From Siphonodentalium dalli (lineage: Eukaryota > Mollusca > Scaphopoda > Gadilida > Siphonodentaliidae), in the NCBI GenBank assembly GCA_032622095.1, contig CP136069.1:101088278-101152277 (forward strand): 64,000 nucleotides of DNA, written 5' to 3'. A program made the translations under genes and the position numbers. The notes under the pieces were generated by a model. That model was not told the DNA's origin, searched no databases, and worked only from the letters and a program-made list of their open reading frames with translations. Below are positions 53,996-64,000 of the stretch, piece by piece. How positions within the stretch are numbered: position 1 is the stretch's first letter; every line of letters begins with the position of its first letter.

Positions 53996-56880
53996 AATAA
54001 ATAAATACTTATTTATTGGTGGAACTGATTAATCGCGATAAACAAAACGACAATATTCCATGTGTAAGAATCATGTTTTGTGATGCTATATTTGAATATA
54101 CAATTTATGAGAGCAAGAGCAATCTCTATTCCCACCAAATATCCACAACATGCAAAGGGGTTCACATCACTTTAACCTGTGAAATGCCGGGTAACCCTGC
54201 TGGTCAGATATATAATTAGAGAGTTTGTGACTATTTAAGTTACTAAATTCAGTACGCAGACGAGTATGTAATATCTGAGCTCTTATAGGGGCTTTGCATT
54301 GTATCATTTTGTGGAATAGGTATAATCTAGATTTCTGGCGCCGTTTGCTTAAGAGTTCCCATCCAGATTCTTCTATATATAGCAGGTTTCAAAACTGGCA
54401 GATCTAGTTACGCCGGTTACTTTGCGTATTGAATACGTATTGAATACGTTATATGTTCAATGAATCAGTGATATTACAGTTTCCCCAAGCAGTATTCGCA
54501 TATTGAAGTATAGGTCTAACCGTGGTGATATAACATTTTTCCGAAGTAGCTCTATCGAGAACGAATTTGTATTGCCTAAGTACAGATACTTTCTGTCATG
54601 CACTGGCACACACGGTATCAATTTGGGCTACCCATGATCCGCTTTAATTGAATGTTATACCGAGATGTTTGTGTTGGCTGACTACTTCCAGTGGGACATC
54701 GTTCATATGAAGCGGGTCGTGTACGAGTGTGAACGTTTTTCGAGATATACACATACTTTCAGTTTTGAATGAATTGAAATTTACAAACCATCTTTTTGAC
54801 CATGCCTCGAGCATTTGTATATCTTTCTGTAGGATACGAGTTCCTTCCACTGGGTCGCTAATCGGCAAAAAAAATCGAAGTATCATCAGCAAATAAGCGA
54901 ATATTATATGATATGTCGTGGAAAATGTCATTAATTTAGATTAAAATATATAATAGGACCAAGGACAGAGCCTTGGGGCTCTCCTCCATTTAATGCCTTA
55001 CATTCCGATGATTCTGATCCCAACACAACTCGTTGTTCACTGCCAGTAAGGTAATTTATCATCCAACCAACTATATCACCGCGTATACATTGTCAAACGC
55101 CTTACGTATGTCGAAAAAGAGAAGCCTAACATCAAGGCCGTTATCCAACGATTCACTAATTATATGAGAAATCTCAGTCATTTGGTTTGATGTAGTATCG
55201 CCCAGGAGGAAACCCGATTGAAACTTCGTTAATATCTTGTTGATTGTAAGGAATTTTGTTAAATGTTTAACAACATATTTCTCGTAGAGATATAGGCTAT
55301 TGTTCCCTACATCAGAACGGTCTCCCTTCTTGAAAATAGGTACAACATTCGCTCTTTTCTACTCTGTAGGAAAAAAGAGTTGTTCATGAAAATTTGGAAA
55401 TTAATATATAAGGGTTTAGCTGTGCTCAGGCAATTTTTTAGAACCCGTGGGCTAATATCGTCATAACGGTATAACCACATGCTTTTCATTATGTAGGTTT
55501 TTAAGTACCTCGATAATATCGTCTTCTGTAATTTTAACAGTATCGAACGTCGCAGAAATGGGTTTTGGGTTGGGATATAAAGGGTCAGATTCGGATTCAT
55601 CAACCGATGAAATGGTGCAGAAGTAGTCATTTAAGATTTTTGCTTTTTCGTAGTTACTCGAATATATAAGTCCTTTTGTTCTGGAGGTGGAATATCAGTT
55701 TTGGAGTTTCGGCTTTTCAATTTATTAAAAGTTTTCCACAATGTTAATGTCGGTGTATTTGGATCATTTAGAGATGCCTGAATTCTATCTAACATGTCTT
55801 TTTTTGGACTTCCTTATTGCTGATACAATGTCGTTTCGTTTCCTTTTGTACGTGTTCCAGTTTTGTTCGTTACGAGTTAACACAACTTTATGGTATAGGC
55901 TTTTGCGCTGGTTAAACATAGTTTTTGGGGTAAGCCATTCAGGTTCACTTTTTCAGCATCGAATCATTTTATGTGGAATGAATTCATTAACTTTTTCATA
56001 TTGTTTTAGTCAAAGCTGAAGTCATGTCTTCGAAGTTTTGTGTTCTGAGTAATGGTAGCCAGTCAACAGATGAAATTGCGCTATTTAGGCCATCGTGTCG
56101 GTCATAATTGTAAATTGTTCGGGTATGCTTTCTTGATTGGGCGTTTGTAGGCGCTATCAATCTCTACAAATACTGGGACGTGGAAACGGATATAGTTCCC
56201 AAAAAAAAGGGTCAAGTGTGTTCCGCTCGAAGTGACATTACACTCATCATCGGTAAGTATAACATCAATTAATGTTTCTGAGTGCTCTGTAAAATTTGTA
56301 CTGTGTTTTATCATGTTTCATGCCAAACTTGGAGCATATTCCTTTGATATTTCCGCATGAAGGTGAATATTGATTTTCATTTAAATCGCCAGCGAAGACA
56401 ATGTGTTGGGGGCATGTGTCAGTTGCACAATCTAGGGTTTCCAGGATTCTATTCCAACAATCAGTCGTTGGCAGTCGATATATAATTCCAACGAGTATCT
56501 TTGTTGCTATTGTTGTGGTATAAACTTCAATCCAAATACATTCAAGGTCACCGCGTTCTATTTCAAGTCGACGTTTGTATACTAGTTCATTGCTTATGTA
56601 CGCTATTACTCCCCCGCCAAGGTCCCATCTGTCGTTACGTTCTGGTGCTTGAAAACCACCAACTATGAGTTCGTCTTGTGTTGCGTTATCGTCTAGCCAA
56701 ATCTCGGCGAATCCGCATATGTCATAATTCGACATTTCTGCCACAAGGACATCCAATTTGGGAACAATGCTATGTACATTTAAATGTAAAATCTTTATAG
56801 TTTTATTTACAATATTATCAGTGCGCAGCAGTAGGTTCCGAATCTGCCTTCCAATTGATAACAATCGATGACAATAAATA
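53995..56880 (-). pseudogene. LINE family C, near-full-length but heavily decayed
   Basis: The endonuclease frame is 56864-56265: LHLNVHSIVPKLDVLVAEMS, GGGVIAYISNELVY and FAGDLNENQYSP. The next frame gives HSETLIDVILTDD. RT in broken frames: NVVPIFKKGDRSD (about 55340), FQSGFLLGDTTSNQMTEISH, LLFFDIRKAFDNV (motif A, about 55110), GEPQGSVLGPI (motif B, about 54970) and IRLFADDTS (active site, about 54880), then LEAWSKRWFVNFNSFKTESM. C-terminal: TVRPILQYANTAWGNC (about 54500). The end is TTCCACCAATAAATAAGTAT. Many frameshifts make this the oldest of the three LINE families here. Confidence 0.85.
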
Positions 56881-57409
56881 TCAGCAGAATCAACTCAAGT
56901 ATCAGTCTAGGGTCTGTTCGTTTTATAACAAAATGATTGAAGCCACTAATAGTTTCGATGACAGCGGGTTACATCTGAATGATTTGTGGGATCGAGTCGC
57001 ACGGTTATGAAACAGACCCACCCTGCACCTATATTAAGCGATTGGACACATCTTTGTTATAGTATACAAAGCTATTTTTTTGGTGCAGGGGTAGCTCTTA
57101 GTTCAGATTGCATATTCAGGTATTCATTAGCTGCTTGGTGCCATTTGAGGGTTTTATGTCTGCGCTGGGTGCGATAGAGAGTGGAGAGAGTGAAGAGTGC
57201 AGAAGTGTGGAACTGAAATAAAGAGGAGAGAAAGGATTGTTTCTCTGACACAGAATAAAAGTGGAGGAGAAAAAAATTAACGAGAAGTGAAAGGCGTCAT
57301 ACCATGGGCGGTAATTCACTCCAGTCCATAGCGGGTTGACTAAAGGATTCTATTGATTTTGTTTAATTGTCGGTAAACGGTCCATGTTTTATCAACTCAA
57401 AGGGGTGTG
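56881..57409. other. No recognisable feature
   Basis: No repeated or coding structure. A GA-rich tract lies near 57170-57290. Confidence 0.45.
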
Positions 57410-58465
57410 TATATAGAGGATTTACAACGAGTCCCCAGTTTATAGCGGAATTTACAAAACGAGTCCAATAAATTAGGTCTGGACCGAGTCTTTGGCGAGG
57501 TTCAGACCTAATTTACTGAACGAGTATTGTAAATTTCGTTATAAACTGGGGATGAGTTGTAGATTCTATTTATTACATGATCCAAAACCTCGACAAAATA
57601 TACTTAAATGAACAAATAGAATGCGAAACTAACATCAGCTTCTATAAGGCATGCGATGACGTTTTACTGAACTGTGCGTTGTTTGTCCGCGTAAAGAAAT
57701 AGTCCCAGATAAATAAAGACTCTTTGGCGTTTTTAATAGCGGATATTTAATTACATAACTTTTCAAACTCTTCATTCATTATAGTTTGTTGGAAAAATAT
57801 TGGAAGCCATAGTATTTTGATATATAGAGTACGGAATGTAAACATGCGACAAACCGGAAGTCAAAGATCACCTGGCACTATTTCCTGTTATTAAACGAAC
57901 GTTTAATATCACAATTTATAGAATGGGTTTATTCAATGGAATGAGAGTAGGGTCATGTAATAAATAGAGGATCTACAACGAGTCCCCAGTTTATAGCGGA
58001 ATTTACAAAACTGACGAGTCCAGTAAATTAGGTCTGGACCGAGCCTTTGGCGAGGTACAGACCTAATTTACTGGACGAGTTTTGTAATTTCCGCTATAAA
58101 CTGGGGACGAGTTGAAGATTCTATTTATTACATGATCCAAAACATCAACAAAATATACTTAAATCAACAAATGGGACGCGAAACTAACATGATAGTAACA
58201 TCGGCTTCTATAAGGCATGCGATGGCGCATTCAATGGCGTATATTTAATGACATATTTATTCAAACTCTTCATTCATGATAGTTTGTTAGAAAAATATTG
58301 GAAGCCATTAGTATTTTGATACATAGCGCACAGAGTGTTAACAGACGACAAACCGGAAGTCAAAGGTCGCCTGGCACTATTTCCTGTTATTAAACGAACG
58401 TTTAATATCACAATTTATAGAATGGGTTTATTGATTGGAATAATGGTAGGATCATGCAATAAATA
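57410..58465. repeat. Tandem duplication of a ~525-bp unit, each with a hairpin
   Basis: Unit 1 starts near 57411 and unit 2 near 57963. Each begins with a ~155-bp hairpin: GAGTCCCCAGTTTATAGCGG and AAATTAGGTCTGGACCGAG pair with CAGACCTAATTTACTG and TATAAACTGGGGA. Each continues with TTATTACATGATCCAAAAC, TCTATAAGGCATGCGATG, ATATTGGAAGCCAT, GACAAACCGGAAGTCAAAG and TGTTATTAAACGAACGTTTA. Unit 2 ends near 58463. The palindromes probably derive from an inverted-repeat element duplicated with its flank. Confidence 0.85.
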
Positions 58466-59049
58466 TGATTTGCCCATACCGTATGCTCTATTTCAATGCA
58501 AATGGAAACCGAGTTCATGTAGCATAATATATATTATATACTAAAATCATGTAATGTTGAATTTCGTTTGAAAGTGATAATGAAGATGAAAAATGACAAC
58601 AATTTGTGCCAAAAATAGTATATATACGTAGAATAGAGCATAATTAAAACAAGAGCAAGGTGAAGACTCTTTATCGCTGATATCGTAGAAAATTCTCAAT
58701 TCTCAATTTTTCAAATTAGCGTTTGGGGAACCAAATATGCGAATATTTTGTACTATTAATTATAAAGTGGCTCGAAAGATTTTAGAGTTTTATCCCGTGT
58801 TTAGCCTATTAGTCCGGCCGCCAGGTCACGGATGCGTGTTTTGGCGTATAAAGTTTTTTTCTCTGCGGATTTTGTAAATTCAGGTATCCGACATCAAGAT
58901 TTTATCGGCTGGCCATCTGTCAGCCTTGAGCAATTTTTTTTATAGTGCCCTAAAAAGTATACCCCCCCCCCAATTTTTTTCACAGACGTAAAACCAGTTA
59001 CTTGGAATTTATTGCAAACTCACATGACTAATCTAGTAAAATATATATA
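58466..59049. other. No recognisable feature
   Basis: AT-rich, with a run of nine Cs at about 58963. No ORF or tandem structure. Confidence 0.45.
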
Positions 59050-61030
59050 TATTCATGAAGCTAAGGTATAATGACACTATTTTGGCCCAAAATTGAAACT
59101 CACCATCCAAGATGGCCACCAAAATGGCCGCCGGAAGTTGAAAATATGACATTTTTTCACAAATATCTTCTAGATCAGTTCATGATGTTTGGAACTGGTT
59201 GAGTAATATGACATTATTTTGTATTTTTTATATTAACTGATCATTGGAGCAATTATATATGCCATTATTGGAGTCCTATCCCCTTGTAATCCCTCAAAAA
59301 TTCGATTTTACAGAACGCGGTATAAAATTTCACACAAAAATCACAACTGGGATTCTAGTCACATTTCAACAAGACATGAACAGAAGGTTGCAAATAAGTG
59401 AGGCACACCATTACCTATGAATATTCCAACTCACTGGAACCAAAATTCTTACTTTGGCTCAAAATGGCTGCCAAAAAAGGCCGCCAAAATATGGAAAATG
59501 GTAAATATTGCCCTGGGGTGTCCTGCAATCGCTTACAAGTTGTGGTTGATGTACAAAATTAGCTATTATGCCTTCTATACATTGAATACTAACATGTCTG
59601 CTGCACCATGGTTAATTGTTACTGTTATCACCACTGACATCACCAAAAATATTGGACTTTTCTCTCAAAAACTTGACATAAATATCGGCAAAAATTAACT
59701 TTTCAGGTTTGGATAATTTGTTCTAGTAATATGTAACTATCTTTAGATTGAAAGGTGTTTATTGTATTGGTCTATTAGTCCAGGAGATATTGGTAGACCT
59801 CTGCACCACCCCCCCCCCCCCCCCCCCCCAGGACTTAACTTCACCCCACTAATTTTCTTCCTTAAAGTCTCCTCTAATTTTGTTCACTTGTTAACAAGAA
59901 AAAAAAGTGGCCGCAGAGACTCCAGACAAGATGGCGTCCATCATGGCGGCCATTTTTTTTTAAATGCACCAGGTCTCTTTGATCGCCATTATAGTAAAGA
60001 TGATAGCACATGCGGTCTTGTTTTCCGCTCGATTCGTTATGCTAATATACAACCCTTACAAATTAGCCAAAAATCCCAGAATTCAATATGGCGGCCAAGA
60101 TGGCCGCCGAAATGTGAAAATATGCTATTTTTCTGACATGTTACCACCTTTCGTTTGTCTCTGTGGGAAAATGTTAGAATTTTTTGCGTCATATTATACA
60201 TTTATCATATAGAGGAGTCATTGGCGAATACATGGGGACCACAATATGCATTCATTGCGGGATATATTTGTCCGATATCACGTTTTCCCAAATGCCGGTA
60301 TCATAGGTCAAAGCCGAATCTCCGTTAATAACGCGATGTTATGTTTCGAATCAATGAATGTTATTGCTATTATAACAACACCCATGCATATATATTTGCA
60401 GGAGATACTCGAGCTAGGATTCCTCTTATACCTGAGTTGAGAAATATTTACCCAAATCCAAGATGGCGGCTAAAATGGCCACCAGAAATAAAAATCGCCG
60501 AAAATCGCTGATTTTAACATCAGTGAGCATTATTGGCATGACAACTCCACACCTGCTTACTATTGTAAGTTGGGAACACTTAGGCGAAGAACTTTCCTTG
60601 TACCATATCCAAATAAAAGTCCCCCAAATCCAAAATGGCGCCCACAATGGCGGACAGATTTTGAAAAATCACCGAAATTCCCTCATATTCACATCATTGG
60701 GCATTATTGTCGAGACAACTCCATCCATGCGTACAGTTGAGTTGGAAATACTGAGGTGAAGTAATTACCTTACATCTCCTGCAAGAAATGGTTTTCCAAA
60801 TCGAAGATGGCGGCCAAAATGGCGACCGAAATTTGAAAACAAGTCTACATTACTTTACTTTCTTAGGATGGGCGTTATTGTTTCGCGATTTCTACCCACC
60901 ATTACATGTTGATATGTATGAATTATTCATTAGGGTTTGGCAATTGATACTCACAGTCAATATGGCGGCCAACTGGCGGGCAGAAATTGAAAAGAAGCCG
61001 ATATTATCACATACTAATTTCAACTTTTTG
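59050..61030. repeat. Diverged ~165-bp repeats with AAGATGGCGGCC cores
   Basis: Cores at about 59108, 59460, 59928, 60085, 60460, 60632, 60800 and 60958 contain AAGATGGCGGCC or AAAATGGCCGCC, often as an inverted pair about 8 bp apart. The last four are 158-172 bp apart and share GAAATT.GAAAA..C, then CATT.GGCATTATTG and ACAACTCCA. A long C run lies at 59811. Short frames (59762-60136 and others) follow the repeats and are not supported as genes. Confidence 0.7.
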
Positions 61031-62055
61031 TCATAATATTGATTTGTATAAACGAAACGGTACAAAATATAAGCCATATATTAGTTCCAATGTAAGTCGT
61101 AGCCTTTTGGAAGGATGAAAACCCACAATCGCAATGTGGCATTTCAAAATCCATTCTCCACTAAGGGCTCATACTGGCCGTAACCGTATATAGGTGCGCC
61201 GAATAGTCATATTATGACTTCCAAGAATCAAAACAACAGTACCTGAGCTTATTCTGAATTGCCACATTCAGCATTATCTAGACTCGTTTCCGTCTCTTCG
61301 TCAGATTAATCTATCTCACCCACAACAACAGTTCACTACTCTTCTTTGTAGGAGTGTGCCACTAATCGGAATGTTTCAAACAATACATATGCCGGTTTCC
61401 AGCTCACGTGTTGGTTTCGAAAGCTTGGAATTCTTAGCGAGCTTCATTCGTGGTATAGCTTATGGTATAATTCAGATGCTACATATGGGGTATATGCGTC
61501 ATCTTTTGCGATACACTATACAGGTATTCGGTCGATGCGTATACTAGCTTTCAGAAGGACCTATCTATCTGCGTATTGTCAGCTTTGGTGACCTAATGGG
61601 GTTAACAACGTGTACACCTGGTGATCTTCCCAAAGAGCCACTTCTCAATATATGGTTCATCAATTCACATACTCATCTAATGCACTGACGTACCCGGACA
61701 ACTTCTGTATATGGCTTCGAATGTTGAAAGCCCGACATTTGACGGATGCATTTCTGCTAAGGCGTAGAAGACCATAATGCATAATACACCCAAACTCCTT
61801 GAACATGATCATAAGAACAAGCATGTTGGCGTCCAGCAATCGTCTCACCGAACAGATCCAAGCAGATGATAACAATACACACGGTGCTAGTTTGTGGGTA
61901 TGTGTCATGATAGTGGAAATGAAATTGGACCATGACTGCACCGCCCCTTATTTTGTTATGTTTTAGATTCAGACAGAATCTCATGTGTGGCTTTGCTTTC
62001 CTTGTATGCTAAGATTGTATGTCCCCATCCGTTTGGAAGCCGTTCTTAAACAACT
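60541..62055 (+). repeat. Left arm of a large inverted duplication
   Basis: Matches the reverse complement of 62640-64000. Shared stretches include CACTTAGGCGAA, ATTTTGAAAAATCACCGAAA, CTCATATTCACATCATTGGG, TAAAGTAATGTAGACTTG read in reverse, AGGTGCGCCGAATAGT, AATGTTTCAAACAAT, GTGTACACCTGG, CACTTCTCAATA and GGTGCTAGTTTGTGG..ATG. Identity falls from the outer ATGGCGGC part inward. A plus frame near 61895 reads GASLWVCVMIVEMK, matched by GASLWTCAMIVGMK in the other arm, but no gene is recognised. Confidence 0.8.
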
Positions 62056-62639
62056 GGACCAGGAGTATGCCATTGGCTACTGCTGTATAAGCCCCACCAA
62101 GACTGGGGTGTAGTCTTAAAGGCGATACCTTTGATAGTTGGTTGATATGTCATACTCACGCTGGGTGGTATGGTTCAAGAAAGTACAAATGCCATCAACA
62201 AAAGGGTGAAATGTTCAACGCGAAGAACATCCAGAGGAATGTTACGTTGATGAGCTCTTGCATTCAGTTCAACAAACGTTGGTACACCAAGTGATTTCTT
62301 GGTAGCATCACCAATGCGACCATTTTCCTGCATGAGACATTAACTACTATATTCTAAAGTTATATATATAAAGCTGTATGATCATAAAGGTCGCGTTCAC
62401 CAACGGCCACAGCCATTGCCATCGAGACTGTAAATTGTTCTTTAAATACATAGTGAAATAAATGCACCACAGTTCCTGACATTTTCTTGAATAATACCGC
62501 CCACATACTGACACTAACCACGAGAGAGGATAACAAAACACGCATACATTCATGCTATAAAGACATTATCCTTTAGTCCATCCGACTGTTTTGAGGGAGG
62601 CTAGCATATTATTATCCAGACAAAAGTGTACGTAGTTGA
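62056..62639. other. Spacer of the inverted duplication
   Basis: About 585 bp with no match between its halves. Overlapping short minus frames (62347-62553) have no family signature. Confidence 0.6.
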
Positions 62640-64000
62640 ATCAGAAAGGCTTCGAAACGGATGTGGAAATACAATCTTACCACACCAAATAAAACCGACA
62701 CGCACGACATTCGATATCTTAAATATGCACCAGGTGTAGGGGTGGTGTATACAGTGGCCCATTTCATTCCCACTATCATGGCGCATGTCCACAAACTAGC
62801 ACCGCGAGCATTGTTCTTCTCTGCTGGGAGATATTCGACGAGACAACTGCGGGGCGTCACACAGTTTGCTTCGGATAATGGTCAAGAAGTGTGGGTAGTC
62901 TGTACACTAGGGTCTTCTCCTTAGCAGATAGACATCTGTCCAAGGGAATGAGACAGCTAGCAACATTCGAAACAATGTCGAAGTTGTCCACATAATTATG
63001 CCAATGCGTTAGCTGAGTTTGTGAGTTGACGAACCATCTATTGAGAAGTGACTAGCTAACTGGTTCGCCAGGTGTACATGTCGTTATCCCATGGGGTATG
63101 AGACACATATATAGAGATGACCTTCTGTAAGCTAGACACCGGAAAATGAATTGTTTGAAACATTATGATTAGAGGGACCCTACTCCCAGGAAGTGGTGAA
63201 TACTTTGTCGGTGTGAGCGACCTAGATTTTTCAGACAAAGAAATGGAAGCTGGTCCAGATAATTATGGACGTGACGTGGCATATCAGAATCTGTTATCAT
63301 GTAATTGTTCTGATATAACTATTCGGCGCACCTACGCTTACGGCCATTATCGGCGCTAAGTGGAGACTGGATTTCGAAATGCCACATCGCGATATTAATT
63401 GTGGTGTTTCATCTTTCCAGAAGGATACGAGCTATGTTATTCGTTTTGATACCTTTAAGTTGAACTAGTAGATGGTTTATGTACAGTTTCGTCCATACAT
63501 ACCGATATTATGACAAAATTAATATGTGAAAATATCGATTTCTTTTCAATTTCTAGCCGCCAATATAGCAGCGATCTTGGCTGTGAGTATCAATTGCCAA
63601 ACCCTAATGAATACTTCATGTCACTATTCCATATCAACATGTAATGGTGGATAGAAATCGCGAAACAATAACGCCCATCCTAAGAAAGTAAAGTAATGTA
63701 GACTTGTTTTCAAATTTCGGTCGCCATTTTGGCCGTCATCTTCGATTTGTAAAACAATTTCTTGCATGAGATGTAATGTAATTACTTCACCTCAGTATTT
63801 ACAACTCAATTGTAAGCATGGGTGGAGTTGTCTCGACAATAATGCCCAATGATGTGAATATGAGGGAATTTCGGTGATTTTTCAAAATCTGTCCGCCATT
63901 GTGGGCGCCATTTTGGATTTGGGGGACTTTTATTTGGATATGGTACAAAGAAAGTTATTCGCCTAAGTGTTCCCAACTCAAAATAGTAAGCAGGTGTGGA
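62640..64000 (-). repeat. Right arm of the inverted duplication, cut by the window edge
   Basis: Reverse complement of the left arm. It includes two inverted ATGGCGGC-type units at 63560-63600 and 63720-63740 and a third at 63893-63915. The match is still continuing at base 64000, so the true arm is longer. About 300 bp present in the left arm (around 61060-61390) is only partly represented here. Confidence 0.8.

Noticed and set aside
59762-60212. Pro-rich ORFs following the C run at 59811
   Set aside because: They are opened by the homopolymer and run through the ATGGCGGC repeat; no support as genes.

Overview
This is a repeat-dominated, AT-rich stretch of a eukaryotic, almost certainly metazoan, genome. 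No bacterial gene organisation, rRNA, tRNA, CRISPR array or convincing host protein-coding gene is visible. The autonomous elements (non-LTR LINEs with APE endonuclease, DIRS/Ngaro-type tyrosine-recombinase retrotransposons), the many foldback and MITE-like elements, and dispersed repeats carrying short (CCGT)n or (TCTG)n runs resemble marine invertebrate genomes, perhaps a lophotrochozoan. That placement is an inference; no host gene here tests it.

Layout. 1-3.6 kb: decayed satellite of about 80-bp units. 3.6-8.1 kb: GC-rich, CpG-rich island holding a decayed DIRS-like gag and reverse transcriptase (RT), an Ala/Pro/Ser-rich minisatellite coding region, and two 367-bp direct repeats exactly 2,000 bp apart. 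8.1-12.1 kb: repeat tails, an inverted-repeat element and a 5'-truncated LINE end. 12.4-16.1 kb: LINE family A, copy 1, lying in an ACCATGG-rich repeat. 16.1-18.6 kb: that repeat, a LINE RT fragment, and a palindromic MITE with regularly spaced TAATTA sites. 18.6-22.5 kb (minus): DIRS/Ngaro-like element with RT, RNase H and tyrosine recombinase, frameshifted but still readable. 22.5-34.3 kb: mostly small dispersed repeats, foldbacks, minisatellites and poly-G runs. 34.5-45.2 kb: a composite minisatellite repeat, then LINE family B with LINE A copy 2 inserted antisense into it, then a second composite repeat. 45.5-48.7 kb: the least repetitive stretch, probably intronic or intergenic. 48.7-58.5 kb: a large palindrome, LINE tails, the third composite repeat, a decayed LINE C and a tandem hairpin pair. 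59-64 kb: repeats rich in YY1-like ATGGCGGC motifs and a large inverted duplication that runs off the right edge.

How the parts relate. The window records successive insertions: LINE A into LINE B, LINE A into the ACCATGG repeat, and a possible insertion within the DIRS-like RT. Every recognisable element ORF is broken by stops or frameshifts. LINE A copy 2 is the least damaged, with two nonsense changes and one frameshift over about 3.15 kb. Short non-autonomous elements far outnumber autonomous ones, and several repeat internal motifs that look like transcription-factor sites.
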